In this document: piece by piece, positions 38,081 to 47,949 of the stretch
Layout of the letters: the number at the start of each line of letters is the position of its first letter
Position numbering within the stretch: the stretch's first letter is position 1
Assembly: GCA_947454055.1 (NCBI GenBank)
Contig: CANGIS010000014.1
Coordinates: 1-58,472, forward strand
DNA length: 58,472 bases
Origin: Hyphomicrobiales bacterium
GTDB lineage: Bacteria > Pseudomonadota > Alphaproteobacteria > Rhizobiales > Beijerinckiaceae
Direction of reading: 5' to 3'
Translations under genes and position numbers: made by a program
Notes under the pieces: generated by a model
What the model was told of the DNA's origin: nothing
The model's input: only the letters and a program-made list of their open reading frames with translations
Databases searched by the model: none

Positions 38081-39307
38081 ATGCAGCAAGCCTCTTCCGA
38101 GCACTCCCTTCATCCGACCCCCCTCACCGACGCGCAGGGCTGGGTTGAGCCGAAGCCGACCGCCATGCTGGTGTTAGCCGACGGCACCGTTATATCCGGC
38201 CAAGCGATCGGGGCAGAGACCACCGCCACCGGCGAGGTTTGCTTTAACACGGCCATGACGGGATATGAGGAAATCCTCACCGATCCTTCCTATGCCGGCC
38301 AGATCATCACCTTCACCTTCCCCCATATTGGCAATGTCGGAACAAACGAGGAAGACATCGAAACGGTTGATATGGACCATTCGGATGGCGCGCGTGGCGT
38401 TGTTGTCCATACCGACATCACCGCGCCATCGAATTGGCGGGCGTCGCGGCATTTCGATGCCTGGCTGAAAGCCCGCAACATTCCGGGCATTGCAGGCGTC
38501 GATACCCGCGCACTCACCGCCCATATCCGCGATCACGGCATGGCGAATGCGGTTCTGGCCACCAATCCGGACGGAAAATTCGATCTTGCCGCCCTCAAAG
38601 CCAAGGCCGCGCAGCTTCCCTCCATGGACGGTCTGGACCTTGTACCGAGCGTCGGCGCCAAAAAAGGCTTCGACTGGACTGAGGCAAGCTGGACGCTCGA
38701 GAACGGCTACGGCACGCTAGGCCATGGCAAACATCATGTGATCGCCATCGACTTCGGCGTGAAGCGCAACATTCTGCGCCTGCTGACAGACCGTGACTGC
38801 CGCGTCACTGTCGTGCCCGCTACCGCCTCGATTGAAGAGATTTTGGCACTCAAGCCCGACGGCGTGTTTTTATCGAATGGCCCCGGCGACCCGGCCGCGA
38901 CCGGCACCTATTCGGTTCCCGTCATCCGCGCCCTGATTGAAAAAAACGTGCCGACCTTCGGCATCTGCTTGGGCCACCAGATGCTGGCGCTGGCAGTTGG
39001 TGCCAAGACGATGAAAATGCACCAAGGCCACCATGGCGCAAACCATCCGGTCAAGGATTTCACGACCAATAAGGTCGAAATCGTCTCGATGAACCACGGA
39101 TTTGCGGTCGATCGCGACAGCCTGCCGAAAAACGCGGTGGAAACGCATGTCTCGCTGTTTGACGGCTCAAATTGCGGTATTGCGCTGACCGACCGCCCCG
39201 CTTTCTCCGTCCAGCACCACCCCGAAGCCTCCCCCGGCCCGCGCGACAGCCATTATCTGTTCGACCGGTTTGTCGAGCTGATGAAAACGCACCATAAGGC
39301 GGCGTGA
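38081..39307 (+). CDS. carA: Carbamoyl-phosphate synthase small subunit
   Basis: 408 residues from the ATG at 38081 (a GTG at 38069 is an alternative). The N-terminal domain has MLVLADGTVISGQAIGAE and FNTAMTGYEEILTDPSYAGQ. The glutaminase domain has the catalytic Cys in FGICLGHQMLALA and the His-x-Glu end QHHPEASPGP. It releases ammonia from glutamine and channels it to CarB for arginine and pyrimidine synthesis. Unusually for an operon pair, carA and carB are separated here by a toxin-antitoxin-like pair and gtrA (about 1.4 kb). Confidence 0.96.
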   Translation: MQQASSEHSLHPTPLTDAQGWVEPKPTAMLVLADGTVISGQAIGAETTATGEVCFNTAMTGYEEILTDPSYAGQIITFTFPHIGNVGTNEEDIETVDMDHSDGARGVVVHTDITAPSNWRASRHFDAWLKARNIPGIAGVDTRALTAHIRDHGMANAVLATNPDGKFDLAALKAKAAQLPSMDGLDLVPSVGAKKGFDWTEASWTLENGYGTLGHGKHHVIAIDFGVKRNILRLLTDRDCRVTVVPATASIEEILALKPDGVFLSNGPGDPAATGTYSVPVIRALIEKNVPTFGICLGHQMLALAVGAKTMKMHQGHHGANHPVKDFTTNKVEIVSMNHGFAVDRDSLPKNAVETHVSLFDGSNCGIALTDRPAFSVQHHPEASPGPRDSHYLFDRFVELMKTHHKAA

Positions 39308-39373
39308 ACGGCTGATCTTGGATAGGTGTTGGAGTAATTGACAACAGTCTGAACTGTTGGCATTCTCTACAGC

Positions 39374-39661
39374 ATGATGGCGGAATTGATCGCGCAGGAT
39401 CGCTTTCCCCTCGACGATCATTCGTTCGTGGACTTAGTGGTTTGGCGACTTCCGCAACCTGTGCGTGGGTGCAATTATTCTTTCAAATATAGGTTGGCCT
39501 ATGTTGAAAAGGATCATTGCGTAATTCGATATGACAATGAAGCCGGTAAAGGTGACCATAAACATATTGGTCGCCATGAGACGCTGATCCATTTTGTCTC
39601 AATAGCGCGGCTTTATGACGACTTTTACGAGGAGGTCGACAGATGGCGGCAGACCCGATGA
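39374..39661 (+). CDS. TumE-like toxin (DUF6516 family)
   Basis: 95 residues. MMAELIAQDRFPLDDHSFVD, VVWRLPQPVRGCNY and YDNEAGKGDHKHIGRHE match what I recall of the DUF6516/TumE family of small toxins, which have a conserved GKGDH(K/R)H motif. The 3' end overlaps the next gene by 19 bases, as in a toxin-antitoxin pair. The A+T content looks higher than in carA and carB, consistent with acquisition. The biochemical activity is not known to me. Confidence 0.7.
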   Translation: MMAELIAQDRFPLDDHSFVDLVVWRLPQPVRGCNYSFKYRLAYVEKDHCVIRYDNEAGKGDHKHIGRHETLIHFVSIARLYDDFYEEVDRWRQTR

Positions 39662-39999
39662 AATCCGTAATTATTGGTATTGAAACACGTGATCAAGTCA
39701 AGGCGCGTCTGAATGCAGCCCTTGCAGGCAAGCCGCAAGGCAGCTTCATCTCCTTTGTTTCCGTCGATCTCATGTGGAAGGTCCTCACTCCGAAACGCTG
39801 GGAAATTATCCGCGTCATGACCGGCGCAGGCCCGCTCTCCATCCGCGAAGTTGCGCGCCGCGTCAGCCGTGATGTTAAAGCCGTACACGGCGATGTAACC
39901 GCCCTTATTCAAGCGGGCATCATCAATAAAACCGACGAGGGAAAAGTCGATTTCCCCTATGATCGCGTGCATGTCGAGTTCGAATTAGAGGCAGCGTGA
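39643..39999 (+). CDS. HTH-domain antitoxin/regulator partner of the TumE-like protein
   Basis: 118 residues from the ATG at 39643, preceded by AGGAGG 8 bases upstream. The central part LTPKRWEIIRVMTGAGPLSI followed by REVARRVSRDVKAVHGDVTA is a winged helix-turn-helix of the HVO_A0114-like group, and the C-terminus (VDFPYDRVHVEFE) is short. Such proteins are the usual neighbours of TumE/DUF6516 genes and probably neutralise the toxin and repress the pair. Confidence 0.72.
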   Translation: MAADPMKSVIIGIETRDQVKARLNAALAGKPQGSFISFVSVDLMWKVLTPKRWEIIRVMTGAGPLSIREVARRVSRDVKAVHGDVTALIQAGIINKTDEGKVDFPYDRVHVEFELEAA

Positions 40000-40007
40000 G
40001 CCTTTGC

Positions 40008-40418
40008 CTATCGGCGAAACGTAAAAAACCGGTGCGCTAAAAAGTTGAACACCAGCACCACGCCATAGGTGAAAACCCGCGCGATGATCGGCGGCAAACC
40101 CAATCCGCCGACAAAAATCCGCATCGCATAGCCGGTGAGCAGAAACCCGCCCCCCATCACGGCCATAAACCGCATGGCGGCGGAGCGATGCGAGCGCGTC
40201 GTTTCAAACACATGGCGGCGGGTGAGTGCGTAGGATACCACCCCGCCAACGGCATAGCCCACAAGTGCCGCAAGGGTTGGATCGAGCCCTAGCCCGAAAA
40301 AACCGGCTAAAAACACGCCATAGTCGACCGAGGTCGCCACCGCGCCGACGCCGACAAAGGCGATCAACTGGCGGATGAGGCGGAAAAAAGGACCCGTGGA
40401 GATAAAATTCATACCCAT
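40008..40418 (-). CDS. GtrA family membrane protein
   Basis: 136 residues with four predicted membrane segments. FVGVGAVATSVDYGVFLAG near the N-terminus and VFNFLAHRFFTFRR at the C-terminus are typical GtrA features. Family members are thought to move lipid-linked sugars or modify surface polysaccharides. The ATG at 40418 lacks a clear ribosome binding site; Met3 is an alternative. It is convergent with the antitoxin-like gene and divergent from carB. Confidence 0.85.
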   Translation of the reverse strand: MGMNFISTGPFFRLIRQLIAFVGVGAVATSVDYGVFLAGFFGLGLDPTLAALVGYAVGGVVSYALTRRHVFETTRSHRSAAMRFMAVMGGGFLLTGYAMRIFVGGLGLPPIIARVFTYGVVLVFNFLAHRFFTFRR

Positions 40419-40579
40419 GTTTAGCGTGTTTTCGTGGACAGGTCACGGTTTGCTGACAAAAGCGTGACTTCGTCCTTTTCTCCACCCTGATTCTCCGCTA
40501 GATCAGAATGGATCAAGCAGACTGGCCGTTTCGGCGGGCAGCGCTGTCTTATAGATTTGTCCGGCAAGGACGCGCTCTG

Positions 40580-40614
40580 GCCTTTTGATCGGCCAAAAGG
40601 CGCGGCCTTTTTTT
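40580..40614 (+). terminator. Two overlapping hairpins and U-tract in the carB leader (attenuator-like)
   Basis: GCCTTTTG (40580-40587) can pair with CAAAAGGC (40594-40601). Alternatively AAAAGGC (40595-40601) can pair with GCCTTTT (40605-40611), followed by more T. The two structures share one strand and so exclude each other. It lies about 60 bases before carB. It could be the end of a short upstream transcript or an attenuator; the sequence alone does not decide. Confidence 0.45.
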
Positions 40615-40672
40615 ATGTGCGCGATTATGTGATCGGTGCACGGCGGTAATTGAAGACGAGTGAACGAGCACC

Positions 40673-43600
40673 ATGCCAAAGCGCACCGATATTTCCTCGA
40701 TCCTGATCATCGGCGCAGGCCCGATTGTTATCGGCCAAGCCTGCGAGTTCGATTATTCCGGCACCCAGGCCGTGAAAGCGTTGAAGGAGGAAGGCTACCG
40801 CGTCATCCTCGTCAACTCGAACCCCGCCACCATCATGACCGACCCCGACATGGCGCACCGCACCTATGTCGAGCCGATCACGCCGGAAATTGTCGCCAAG
40901 ATCATCGAAAAAGAGCGTCCCGATGCGCTGCTTCCCACCATGGGCGGCCAGACGGCGCTGAACTGCGCGCTCTCGCTCAAGAAAATGGGCGTGCTTGAAA
41001 AATACAATGTCGAGATGATTGGCGCGACCGCTGAAGCCATCGACAAAGCCGAAGATCGCGAATTGTTCCGCAACGCGATGACCAAGATCGGGCTCGATAC
41101 CCCGCGCTCGCACCACATCAAGACGCTGCCGCAGGCGCTGGAAGCGCTGGCCGATATCGGCTTGCCCGCGATTATACGTCCCTCTTTCACCATGGGCGGC
41201 ACCGGCGGCGGCATTGCCTATAACAAGGCGGAATTCATCGAGATCATCGAGCGCGGCATTGATGCTTCGCCGACCAATGAAGTCTTGGTCGAAGAGAGCG
41301 TGCTGGGCTGGAAAGAATACGAGATGGAAGTGGTCCGCGACAAAGCGGACAATTGCATCATCATCTGCTCGATCGAAAACATCGACCCGATGGGCGTGCA
41401 TACGGGTGATTCGATCACGGTGGCCCCTGCCCTTACCCTCACCGATAAAGAATACCAGATCATGCGCGACGCCTCACTTGCCGTGTTGCGCGAAATCGGC
41501 GTGGAGACCGGTGGTTCAAACGTGCAATTCGCGGTTGATCCGGCCACCGGCCGCATGATCGTGATCGAGATGAATCCGCGCGTGTCGCGCTCCTCGGCCT
41601 TGGCCTCCAAAGCCACCGGCTTCCCGATTGCGCGTGTCGCGGCCAAGCTCGCGGTCGGCTACACGTTGGATGAGATCGACAACGACATTACGGGCGGCGC
41701 AACGCCGGCATCCTTCGAGCCGACGATTGATTATGTCGTGACCAAAATTCCGCGCTTTGCGTTTGAAAAATTCCCCGGCGCCGAAAAAACGCTCACCACT
41801 TCGATGAAATCGGTGGGCGAAGCCATGGCAATTGGCCGCACCTTCCAGGAATCGCTGCAAAAGGCGCTTCGTTCGCTGGAAACGGGCTTGAATGGCCTCG
41901 ACGAGATCGAAATCGAAGGTTTAGGCCTCGGCGATGATCGAAATGCCGTGAAAGCGGCTCTTGGCACGCCAACGCCTGATCGCATCTTGCAGGTCGGCCA
42001 AGCCTTCCGGTTGGGCTTCACCATCGACGAAGTCCATGAATCTTGCAAAATCGATCCGTGGTTCCTGGAGCAGATCAAGGATCTGGTCGATACCGAAGCC
42101 AAGTTGAAGGAATTCGGCGTCCCAAAAACACCCGAAGCACTTCGTCGCTTAAAAAGCATGGGCTTCTCGGACTCGCGTATGGCCATGCTGACCGGCGGGC
42201 ACGAGGCCGATGTCTCCAAAGCACGCCGCGCGATGGGCATCACCCCCGTCTACAAGCGGATCGACACCTGTGCTGCGGAGTTTGCCTCACCCACCGCCTA
42301 TATGTATTCGACCTATGCTTCGCCCTTCAACGGCCAGACGGCCAATGAAGCGCAGCCTTCGGACCGCAAGAAAGTTGCCATTCTCGGCGGCGGCCCGAAC
42401 CGGATCGGTCAAGGCATCGAATTCGATTATTGCTGCTGCCATGCCTGTTTCGCCCTTGGCGAGGCGGGTTACGAAACCATCATGATCAATTGCAATCCGG
42501 AAACGGTTTCAACCGATTATGACACCTCCGACCGGCTCTATTTCGAGCCGCTGACGGTTGAAGACGTGGTTGAAATCCTCCGCCTTGAACAATCGAAAGG
42601 CGAGCTGGTTGGCGCTATCGTGCAGTTTGGTGGCCAAACGCCGTTGAAACTTGCCCATGCGCTCGAGCAAGCCGGCATTCCGATCCTCGGCACCTCGCCG
42701 GATATGATCGATTTGGCCGAAGACCGTGACCGGTTCAAGCGCCTGCTCGACAAGCTCGGCATGAAGCAGCCGCAAAACGGCATCGCCTATTCGGTTGAGC
42801 AATCGCGCCTCGTCCTGCAAGAGCTGGGTCTGCCACTCGTGGTTCGCCCGTCCTATGTGCTGGGCGGACGCGCCATGGAAATCCTGCGCGACGAGCAGGC
42901 CTTCGACCGCTATCTTTTGGGCACCTTGCCAGAACTTGTCCCCAACGACATCAAAGCGCGTTATCCAAACGACAAGACCGGTCAGATCAACACGCTCTTG
43001 GGCAAAAACCCGCTGCTGTTTGACCGCTACCTCTCGGACGCCATTGAAATCGACGTCGATTGCGTCGCGGACGGCAAAGACGTGTTCATCGCCGGTATCA
43101 TGGAACATATCGAGGAAGCGGGCATTCACTCGGGCGATTCCGCCTGCGCCTTGCCACCCCATTCGTTGAAGCCGGACATGATCGCCGAGCTTGAGCGCCA
43201 GACCAAGGAACTCGCGCTCGCTTTGAATGTTGTAGGCCTTATGAACGTTCAATACGCCTTGAAAGACGGCACCATCTTTGTGCTCGAAGTAAACCCGCGC
43301 GCCTCCCGCACAGTGCCTTTCGTGGCCAAGGTCATCGGCAAGCCGATTGCCAAAATCGCCTCCCGCGTGATGGCGGGCGAAACGCTGGCCTCCTTCGCCT
43401 TGAAGCACGAGCCCTATGACCATATCGCGGTGAAGGAAGCCGTCTTCCCGTTTGCCCGCTTCCCCGGCGTTGACGTGGTGCTCGGCCCTGAAATGCGCTC
43501 GACGGGCGAGGTCATCGGGCTTGACCGCTCCTTTGGCGTGGCCTTTGCCAAAAGCCAGCTCGGCTCCGGCACCGTGGTTCCGAAAAAGGGCACCGTCTTC

Positions 43601-44002
43601 GTTTCCGTCCGCGACGGCGATAAGGAACGGATCGTGCCTACCATGCGGATGTTGTCGGAACTCGGCTTCGAGATCATCGCCACGGTCGGCACGCTCAAAT
43701 ATCTCGAAGAGCACGGGGTGAAGGGCAAAGCCATCAACAAAGTACTCGAAGGCCGCCCGCATATCGTCGATGCGATCAAGAATGGCGGCGTGCAGCTCGT
43801 CTTCAACACCACCGAAGGTAAGCAGGCGCTGACCGACTCGCGGTCGCTGCGCCGCACCGCCCTCTTGCATAAAGTGCCATATTACACCACTTTATCGGGC
43901 GCGATCGCGGCGGCGGAAGGCATCAAGGCCTATCTGGCCGGTGATCTTGAAGTTAAAGCGCTGCAGGACTATTTCGAGGACAAGGCGGCGAAAGCCTCTT
44001 GA
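40673..44002 (+). CDS. carB: Carbamoyl-phosphate synthase large subunit
   Basis: 1109 residues, slightly longer than E. coli CarB (1073). Two homologous ATP-grasp halves are visible: the first starts [20 protein letters not shown], the second [35 protein letters not shown] and [13 protein letters not shown] are the matching ATP-binding loops. The C-terminal MGS-like allosteric domain includes [19 protein letters not shown]. With CarA it forms carbamoyl phosphate from bicarbonate, ammonia and two ATP. Confidence 0.97.
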   Translation: MPKRTDISSILIIGAGPIVIGQACEFDYSGTQAVKALKEEGYRVILVNSNPATIMTDPDMAHRTYVEPITPEIVAKIIEKERPDALLPTMGGQTALNCALSLKKMGVLEKYNVEMIGATAEAIDKAEDRELFRNAMTKIGLDTPRSHHIKTLPQALEALADIGLPAIIRPSFTMGGTGGGIAYNKAEFIEIIERGIDASPTNEVLVEESVLGWKEYEMEVVRDKADNCIIICSIENIDPMGVHTGDSITVAPALTLTDKEYQIMRDASLAVLREIGVETGGSNVQFAVDPATGRMIVIEMNPRVSRSSALASKATGFPIARVAAKLAVGYTLDEIDNDITGGATPASFEPTIDYVVTKIPRFAFEKFPGAEKTLTTSMKSVGEAMAIGRTFQESLQKALRSLETGLNGLDEIEIEGLGLGDDRNAVKAALGTPTPDRILQVGQAFRLGFTIDEVHESCKIDPWFLEQIKDLVDTEAKLKEFGVPKTPEALRRLKSMGFSDSRMAMLTGGHEADVSKARRAMGITPVYKRIDTCAAEFASPTAYMYSTYASPFNGQTANEAQPSDRKKVAILGGGPNRIGQGIEFDYCCCHACFALGEAGYETIMINCNPETVSTDYDTSDRLYFEPLTVEDVVEILRLEQSKGELVGAIVQFGGQTPLKLAHALEQAGIPILGTSPDMIDLAEDRDRFKRLLDKLGMKQPQNGIAYSVEQSRLVLQELGLPLVVRPSYVLGGRAMEILRDEQAFDRYLLGTLPELVPNDIKARYPNDKTGQINTLLGKNPLLFDRYLSDAIEIDVDCVADGKDVFIAGIMEHIEEAGIHSGDSACALPPHSLKPDMIAELERQTKELALALNVVGLMNVQYALKDGTIFVLEVNPRASRTVPFVAKVIGKPIAKIASRVMAGETLASFALKHEPYDHIAVKEAVFPFARFPGVDVVLGPEMRSTGEVIGLDRSFGVAFAKSQLGSGTVVPKKGTVFVSVRDGDKERIVPTMRMLSELGFEIIATVGTLKYLEEHGVKGKAINKVLEGRPHIVDAIKNGGVQLVFNTTEGKQALTDSRSLRRTALLHKVPYYTTLSGAIAAAEGIKAYLAGDLEVKALQDYFEDKAAKAS

Positions 44003-44081
44003 ACGAATGCAACCCAACCGAAGAGCCGGGCCAACACAGCTTTGCTCCTTTGTGATGTTTAGAAACTGATCGGATACCGTG

Positions 44082-44555
44082 ATGGAATTGATCCCGATGA
44101 CCACCAATGGCTATAAGGCGCTTGAAGAAGAGCTGCGCCATCGCCAACAGGTTGAACGCCAACGGATTATCCAGGCGATTTCCGAAGCCCGCGCCCATGG
44201 CGATCTTTCGGAAAATGCCGAATATCATTCCGCCAAGGAACAGCAATCGCTCAATGAGGGCCGCATTGCCGAACTCGAAGATAAAATTGGCCGCGCTCAG
44301 GTGATCGACGTATCGAAATTGTCAGGTGCGACCATTAAATTCGGGGCTACGGTCAAATTGATCGATGACGATACCGAAGAAGAAAAGATGTACCAGATCG
44401 TCGGCGACAGCGAAGCCGATGTGCGTGACGGCAAGGTTTCCATCAGCTCCCCCATTGCACGCGCCTTGATTGGCAAGAAGACGGGCGACGCCATCGAGGT
44501 CAACACGCCCGGCGGAGGCAAGAGCTATGAAATCATCGATGTTCTCTACCGTTAA
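44082..44555 (+). CDS. greA: Transcription elongation factor
   Basis: 157 residues from the ATG at 44082. The N-terminal coiled coil contains [18 protein letters not shown] and the acidic-tip region [20 protein letters not shown]. The C-terminal FKBP-like domain ends [14 protein letters not shown]. GreA rescues backtracked RNA polymerase by stimulating transcript cleavage. It lies 79 bases after carB on the same strand, and its last 29 bases overlap the lipoprotein gene. Confidence 0.96.
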   Translation: MELIPMTTNGYKALEEELRHRQQVERQRIIQAISEARAHGDLSENAEYHSAKEQQSLNEGRIAELEDKIGRAQVIDVSKLSGATIKFGATVKLIDDDTEEEKMYQIVGDSEADVRDGKVSISSPIARALIGKKTGDAIEVNTPGGGKSYEIIDVLYR

Positions 44556-45087
44556 GCGCCGCGAGATCTTAAAAAAAATCACGATTGCCGCCTTTGCTAC
44601 CTTCGTGGTGGCGGGCTGTAATACGATCGGGGCCAACAATGTCGAGGCAGGCCCGATCTACTCCTCGATCACGGTCGATGTGGAACCTGTTCGCGCCAAA
44701 AATATAGGCGCCTATGCCGATAAAATCGGGGCCTATCTGAAACAAGGGCTCGCCAAAACCTATGCGGGTGCGGTGAACAGTGGCAACAAGGCCCTGCCGA
44801 CCCTGACCGTGGAAGTTCATTCGATCTATATTGGCTCTTATGGCTCGGATTCTCCCATCGGCATGGGCATTAACCAGCCGATAATGCCCATGTTACGCGG
44901 AGCCAATGACTCGCTCGACGGTTATGCGGTTATCCGCAAAGGCGGCAAGGCAGTGAACCGCGTCAATATTTATGCAACCCATCAACGGCGCAGCCCAAAC
45001 CCGATCAGCTCGATCGACGACGACGAACGCCTGATGGAACTGACGCAGTTTTACGCCAACCAGTTACGTCGCGAGCTCGGTGATTGA
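44527..45087 (+). CDS. Putative lipoprotein of unknown function
   Basis: 186 residues from the ATG at 44527, which has GGAGG 8 bases upstream inside greA. A lipoprotein signal ends at VAGC (28-31), so Cys31 should be lipidated. The mature part ([20 protein letters not shown]; later [14 protein letters not shown]) is not a family that I can name. It starts within greA and ends overlapping the ELM1 gene by 8 bases, so translation of the three is probably linked. Confidence 0.75.
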   Translation: MKSSMFSTVKRREILKKITIAAFATFVVAGCNTIGANNVEAGPIYSSITVDVEPVRAKNIGAYADKIGAYLKQGLAKTYAGAVNSGNKALPTLTVEVHSIYIGSYGSDSPIGMGINQPIMPMLRGANDSLDGYAVIRKGGKAVNRVNIYATHQRRSPNPISSIDDDERLMELTQFYANQLRRELGD

Positions 45088-46087
45088 TCGCTTGACCCAT
45101 ACCGTCGGAGCCAACACCACGCCGACCGTTTGGGCCCTGCTCTTGCCGGAAGCCGGCTTTCGCAGTCAGGTGCTCGGATTGGCGGAGGCCATTGGCGGCA
45201 ATCTGGTTGAAAAAAACATCGACCTGAAAAAGCCATGGTCGCTGTTCCCCGCAAGCCTTTGTCCGTTTCCCCTGCTTGGACAGGATCCGGCGCTTGATCG
45301 CCTCGAGCCGCCATGGCCGAATCTCGTGGTGGCCTGCGGGCGTCGGAGCATTCCCCTCGCGCTGGGCATTAAAAAGGCGTCCGGTGGAAAGACCATGGCG
45401 GTCTATGTCCAATACCCGATCGGCGCGGTGCGTTTTTTCGACCTCGTGGTTTCCATGCGGCATGACGGTTTGGCGGGGCCCAATGTTCTGGTGGTCGATA
45501 CCGCCATTCATCGCATCACGCGCGAAAAACTCGCAGCCGCCCGTCTTGAATGGCAAGCGCGTTTTGCCGATCTGCCCCGCCCGCTGATCAGCGTGATCCT
45601 CGGCGGACGCAACCGCTCGTTCCGCTTCACGCCCGCGATTGCCGACACGCTGATCAACCAGTTGCAGGCGCTGATCGCCACCGAGGGTGCAGGCCTGCTG
45701 ATCACACCCTCGCGCCGTACCGAGCCCGAAATAGCGGCCCGCTTCAAAACCTTTGCCGACACCAACCCCTCCTCCGTCCGGTTCTGGAATGGAGAGGGCG
45801 ACAACCCCTATTTCGGCATGCTCGCGCTGTCCGACGCGCTAATCGTGACGGAGGATTCGGTTTCGATGGTGTCGGAAGCCCTGGCCGCCGGCAAACCGGT
45901 CGCCACCGTGCCTTTGGCCGGAACCGCCAAGCGGCATCAGGCCTTTATCACCCATCTGATTGAAAAAGGCGCCGTCACGCGGTTTGACGGCACACTCCCC
46001 GTAAAGTCGGGCACCGTTCTGCCCGACGACATCGCCCAAGCCGCACAAACGATCCGCGCTCTGTTGGCGGAACGCTCAGGCGCCTGA
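45080..46087 (+). CDS. ELM1/GtrOC1-family protein (mitochondrial fission ELM1-like, putative glycosyltransferase)
   Basis: 335 residues from a GTG at 45080 overlapping the lipoprotein stop. SVILGGRNRSFRFTP, LLITPSRRTEPEIA and VTEDSVSMVSEALAAGKPVA are the conserved blocks of the Mito_fiss_Elm1 (DUF1022) family. The last block looks like the sugar-nucleotide-binding part of GT-B glycosyltransferases. Plant ELM1 acts in mitochondrial fission; the bacterial role is not established. Context with a lipoprotein suggests an envelope function (inference). Confidence 0.82.
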   Translation: MIDRLTHTVGANTTPTVWALLLPEAGFRSQVLGLAEAIGGNLVEKNIDLKKPWSLFPASLCPFPLLGQDPALDRLEPPWPNLVVACGRRSIPLALGIKKASGGKTMAVYVQYPIGAVRFFDLVVSMRHDGLAGPNVLVVDTAIHRITREKLAAARLEWQARFADLPRPLISVILGGRNRSFRFTPAIADTLINQLQALIATEGAGLLITPSRRTEPEIAARFKTFADTNPSSVRFWNGEGDNPYFGMLALSDALIVTEDSVSMVSEALAAGKPVATVPLAGTAKRHQAFITHLIEKGAVTRFDGTLPVKSGTVLPDDIAQAAQTIRALLAERSGA

Positions 46088-46104
46088 GCGAAGATCCGGA
46101 TGGG

Positions 46105-46770
46105 TCAGCCCGCGGTGACCAATTGATCCGGAAACGCCAATTGCTCGCGCGCGCGCCAATCCGGCGTCACATAGTTCAGGATCAAGGATTTGCGGACACC
46201 CGGAATCTCGCGCGGCTCGAACCCGTGCCAGGTATTGTCGGCGGGGATGAAAATCATTGCGCCATTCGGCCGGAACGGTGATGTAGCGACATGGGTATCC
46301 TTGTCGCTGTAAATATCGGTACCCAACGCTTCATGGCCCGCTTCAGACGATAGATAAATCAGCATGGTGAATTTCTTGACGCCCAGATCGGTATGCGGCT
46401 CGAGCCAGAACCCGTTGGTGTCCTGCGCATATTCAAGCCGCAAATAAGTCCCCGACAGATCCACACCGCACGCTTTGTTAAACATCGTAATGGTGGACGG
46501 GCTTTGCAGGAAATCGGCAATCTCGCCGCAGACCGTGTGCTTGGCGCGGTTCTCGACATCAAAATATTGCCGCGTCGCGTTGTGCACTTCACGCTTGCCC
46601 GAAATACCGCCCAGTTCCGGCACCGGAAACGGCAAAACAGTCAGCGCCTCAGCGGCTGCCTTTGGAAAAACATCGGACACGAACCAATGCGGATAGGGCC
46701 TATCGGAATGTTGGGCATGGGCAAGGCTCTTGGCGAGAGCGGCTTCATAGGCTGATTTTTCAATCGTCAT
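46105..46770 (-). CDS. 2-oxoglutarate/Fe(II)-dependent oxygenase family protein
   Basis: 221 residues from the ATG at 46770 with GGAAAA just upstream. The facial triad His126-x-Asp128 (EPHTDLG) and His182 (TWHGFE) bind iron, and Arg193 (PGVRKSL) can bind 2-oxoglutarate. These sit in a double-stranded beta-helix pattern like prolyl-hydroxylase-type enzymes. Substrate unknown. It stands alone, convergent with the ELM1 gene and divergent from trxB. Confidence 0.8.
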   Translation of the reverse strand: MTIEKSAYEAALAKSLAHAQHSDRPYPHWFVSDVFPKAAAEALTVLPFPVPELGGISGKREVHNATRQYFDVENRAKHTVCGEIADFLQSPSTITMFNKACGVDLSGTYLRLEYAQDTNGFWLEPHTDLGVKKFTMLIYLSSEAGHEALGTDIYSDKDTHVATSPFRPNGAMIFIPADNTWHGFEPREIPGVRKSLILNYVTPDWRAREQLAFPDQLVTAG

Positions 46771-46986
46771 GAGATTTTCCAACTTTCAGCAAGAAAGGCG
46801 ATTTTCCAACGTGATTCGATCCTTTCGCATAGCCCGATCCCTGCCCCGTCACAAGAAAAAAGCAAAGAGGCGGGCAATTCGCCGCGGTCACAACCCATGC
46901 ATAAATGATGGGACAAGCCATACCCACCAGTTGCATTTCGCATATCTCACGCTACATTTTAATGAAACGAACAACAAGGAAACGTC

Positions 46987-47949
46987 ATGGGAACGCGGCA
47001 CGAAAAACTGATCATCGTTGGCTCAGGCCCCGCAGGCTACACAGCTGCGATCTATGCGGCGCGTGCGATGTTGTCGCCCGTTCTGATCAGTGGCTTGCAA
47101 CCGGGCGGCCAACTGACCATCACCACCGATGTCGAGAATTACCCCGGCTTTGCCGATCCGATCCAGGGCCCTTGGCTCGTCGAACAGATGCGCGCTCAGG
47201 CCGAGCATGTCGGCACCCGCATGGTGTCGGATCTGATTGTGTCGGCTGATTTATCCGCCCGCCCCTTCACGCTGGTGGCCGATAGTGGCGACATCTACAC
47301 CTGCGACACGCTGGTGATCGCAACCGGCGCTCAGGCCAAATGGCTCGGTATTCCATCGGAAGAAAAGTTCATGGGTTACGGTGTTTCGGCCTGCGCTACC
47401 TGCGACGGCTTCTTTTTCCGCGGCAAGAACGTGGTGGTTGTTGGCGGCGGCAATTCGGCGGTCGAGGAAGCGCTTTATCTCGCAGGACTTGCCGCCAAGG
47501 TCACCGTGGTTCACCGCCGTGACAGTTTCCGTGCGGAAAAAATCCTGCAAGACCGCCTCTTTGCCCATCCGAAGATCGAGGTGATCTGGAACCATGCGGT
47601 GGAAGACATCATCGGTTCCGGCACGCCGGTCTCTGTCACCGGCGTTGATTTGAAAAGTACACAAACGGGCGAGATCACCCGCGTATCGACGGACGGAATT
47701 TTTGTGGCCATCGGCCACACGCCGGCAAGCGCGGTGTTTGCCGAACAACTGCGCATGAAGCAGGGCGGCTATATCTGGACGGCGCCTGATTCAACCGCCA
47801 CCTCGGTCGAAGGCGTGTATGCGGCGGGCGATGTAACCGACGATGTCTACCGTCAGGCCGTGACGGCAGCAGGAATGGGCTGCATGGCAGCCCTTGAGGC
47901 CGAGCGTTGGCTCGCCGCCCATGAGACCCATCTGAAGGCGGCTGAATAA
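46987..47949 (+). CDS. trxB: Thioredoxin reductase
   Basis: 320 residues. FAD-binding VGSGPAGYTAAIYAARA at the N-terminus, redox-active Cys136-Ala-Thr-Cys139 in SACATCDGFFF, NADPH-binding VVGGGNSAVEEALYL, and the second FAD contact YAAGDVTDDVYRQ near the end. It reduces thioredoxin with NADPH. AAGGAAA precedes the ATG. Its stop overlaps the lsrB start by one base (TAATG), so the pair is cotranscribed. Confidence 0.97.
   Translation: MGTRHEKLIIVGSGPAGYTAAIYAARAMLSPVLISGLQPGGQLTITTDVENYPGFADPIQGPWLVEQMRAQAEHVGTRMVSDLIVSADLSARPFTLVADSGDIYTCDTLVIATGAQAKWLGIPSEEKFMGYGVSACATCDGFFFRGKNVVVVGGGNSAVEEALYLAGLAAKVTVVHRRDSFRAEKILQDRLFAHPKIEVIWNHAVEDIIGSGTPVSVTGVDLKSTQTGEITRVSTDGIFVAIGHTPASAVFAEQLRMKQGGYIWTAPDSTATSVEGVYAAGDVTDDVYRQAVTAAGMGCMAALEAERWLAAHETHLKAAE

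Noticed and set aside
42509-43870. 453-codon open frame opposite carB
   Set aside because: Antisense shadow of a clearly functional carB; no domain features.
46773-46810. Direct repeat GATTTTCCAAC at the start of the oxygenase gene
   Set aside because: Two 11-base copies 27 apart with no palindromy or known function; too weak to call a regulatory site.
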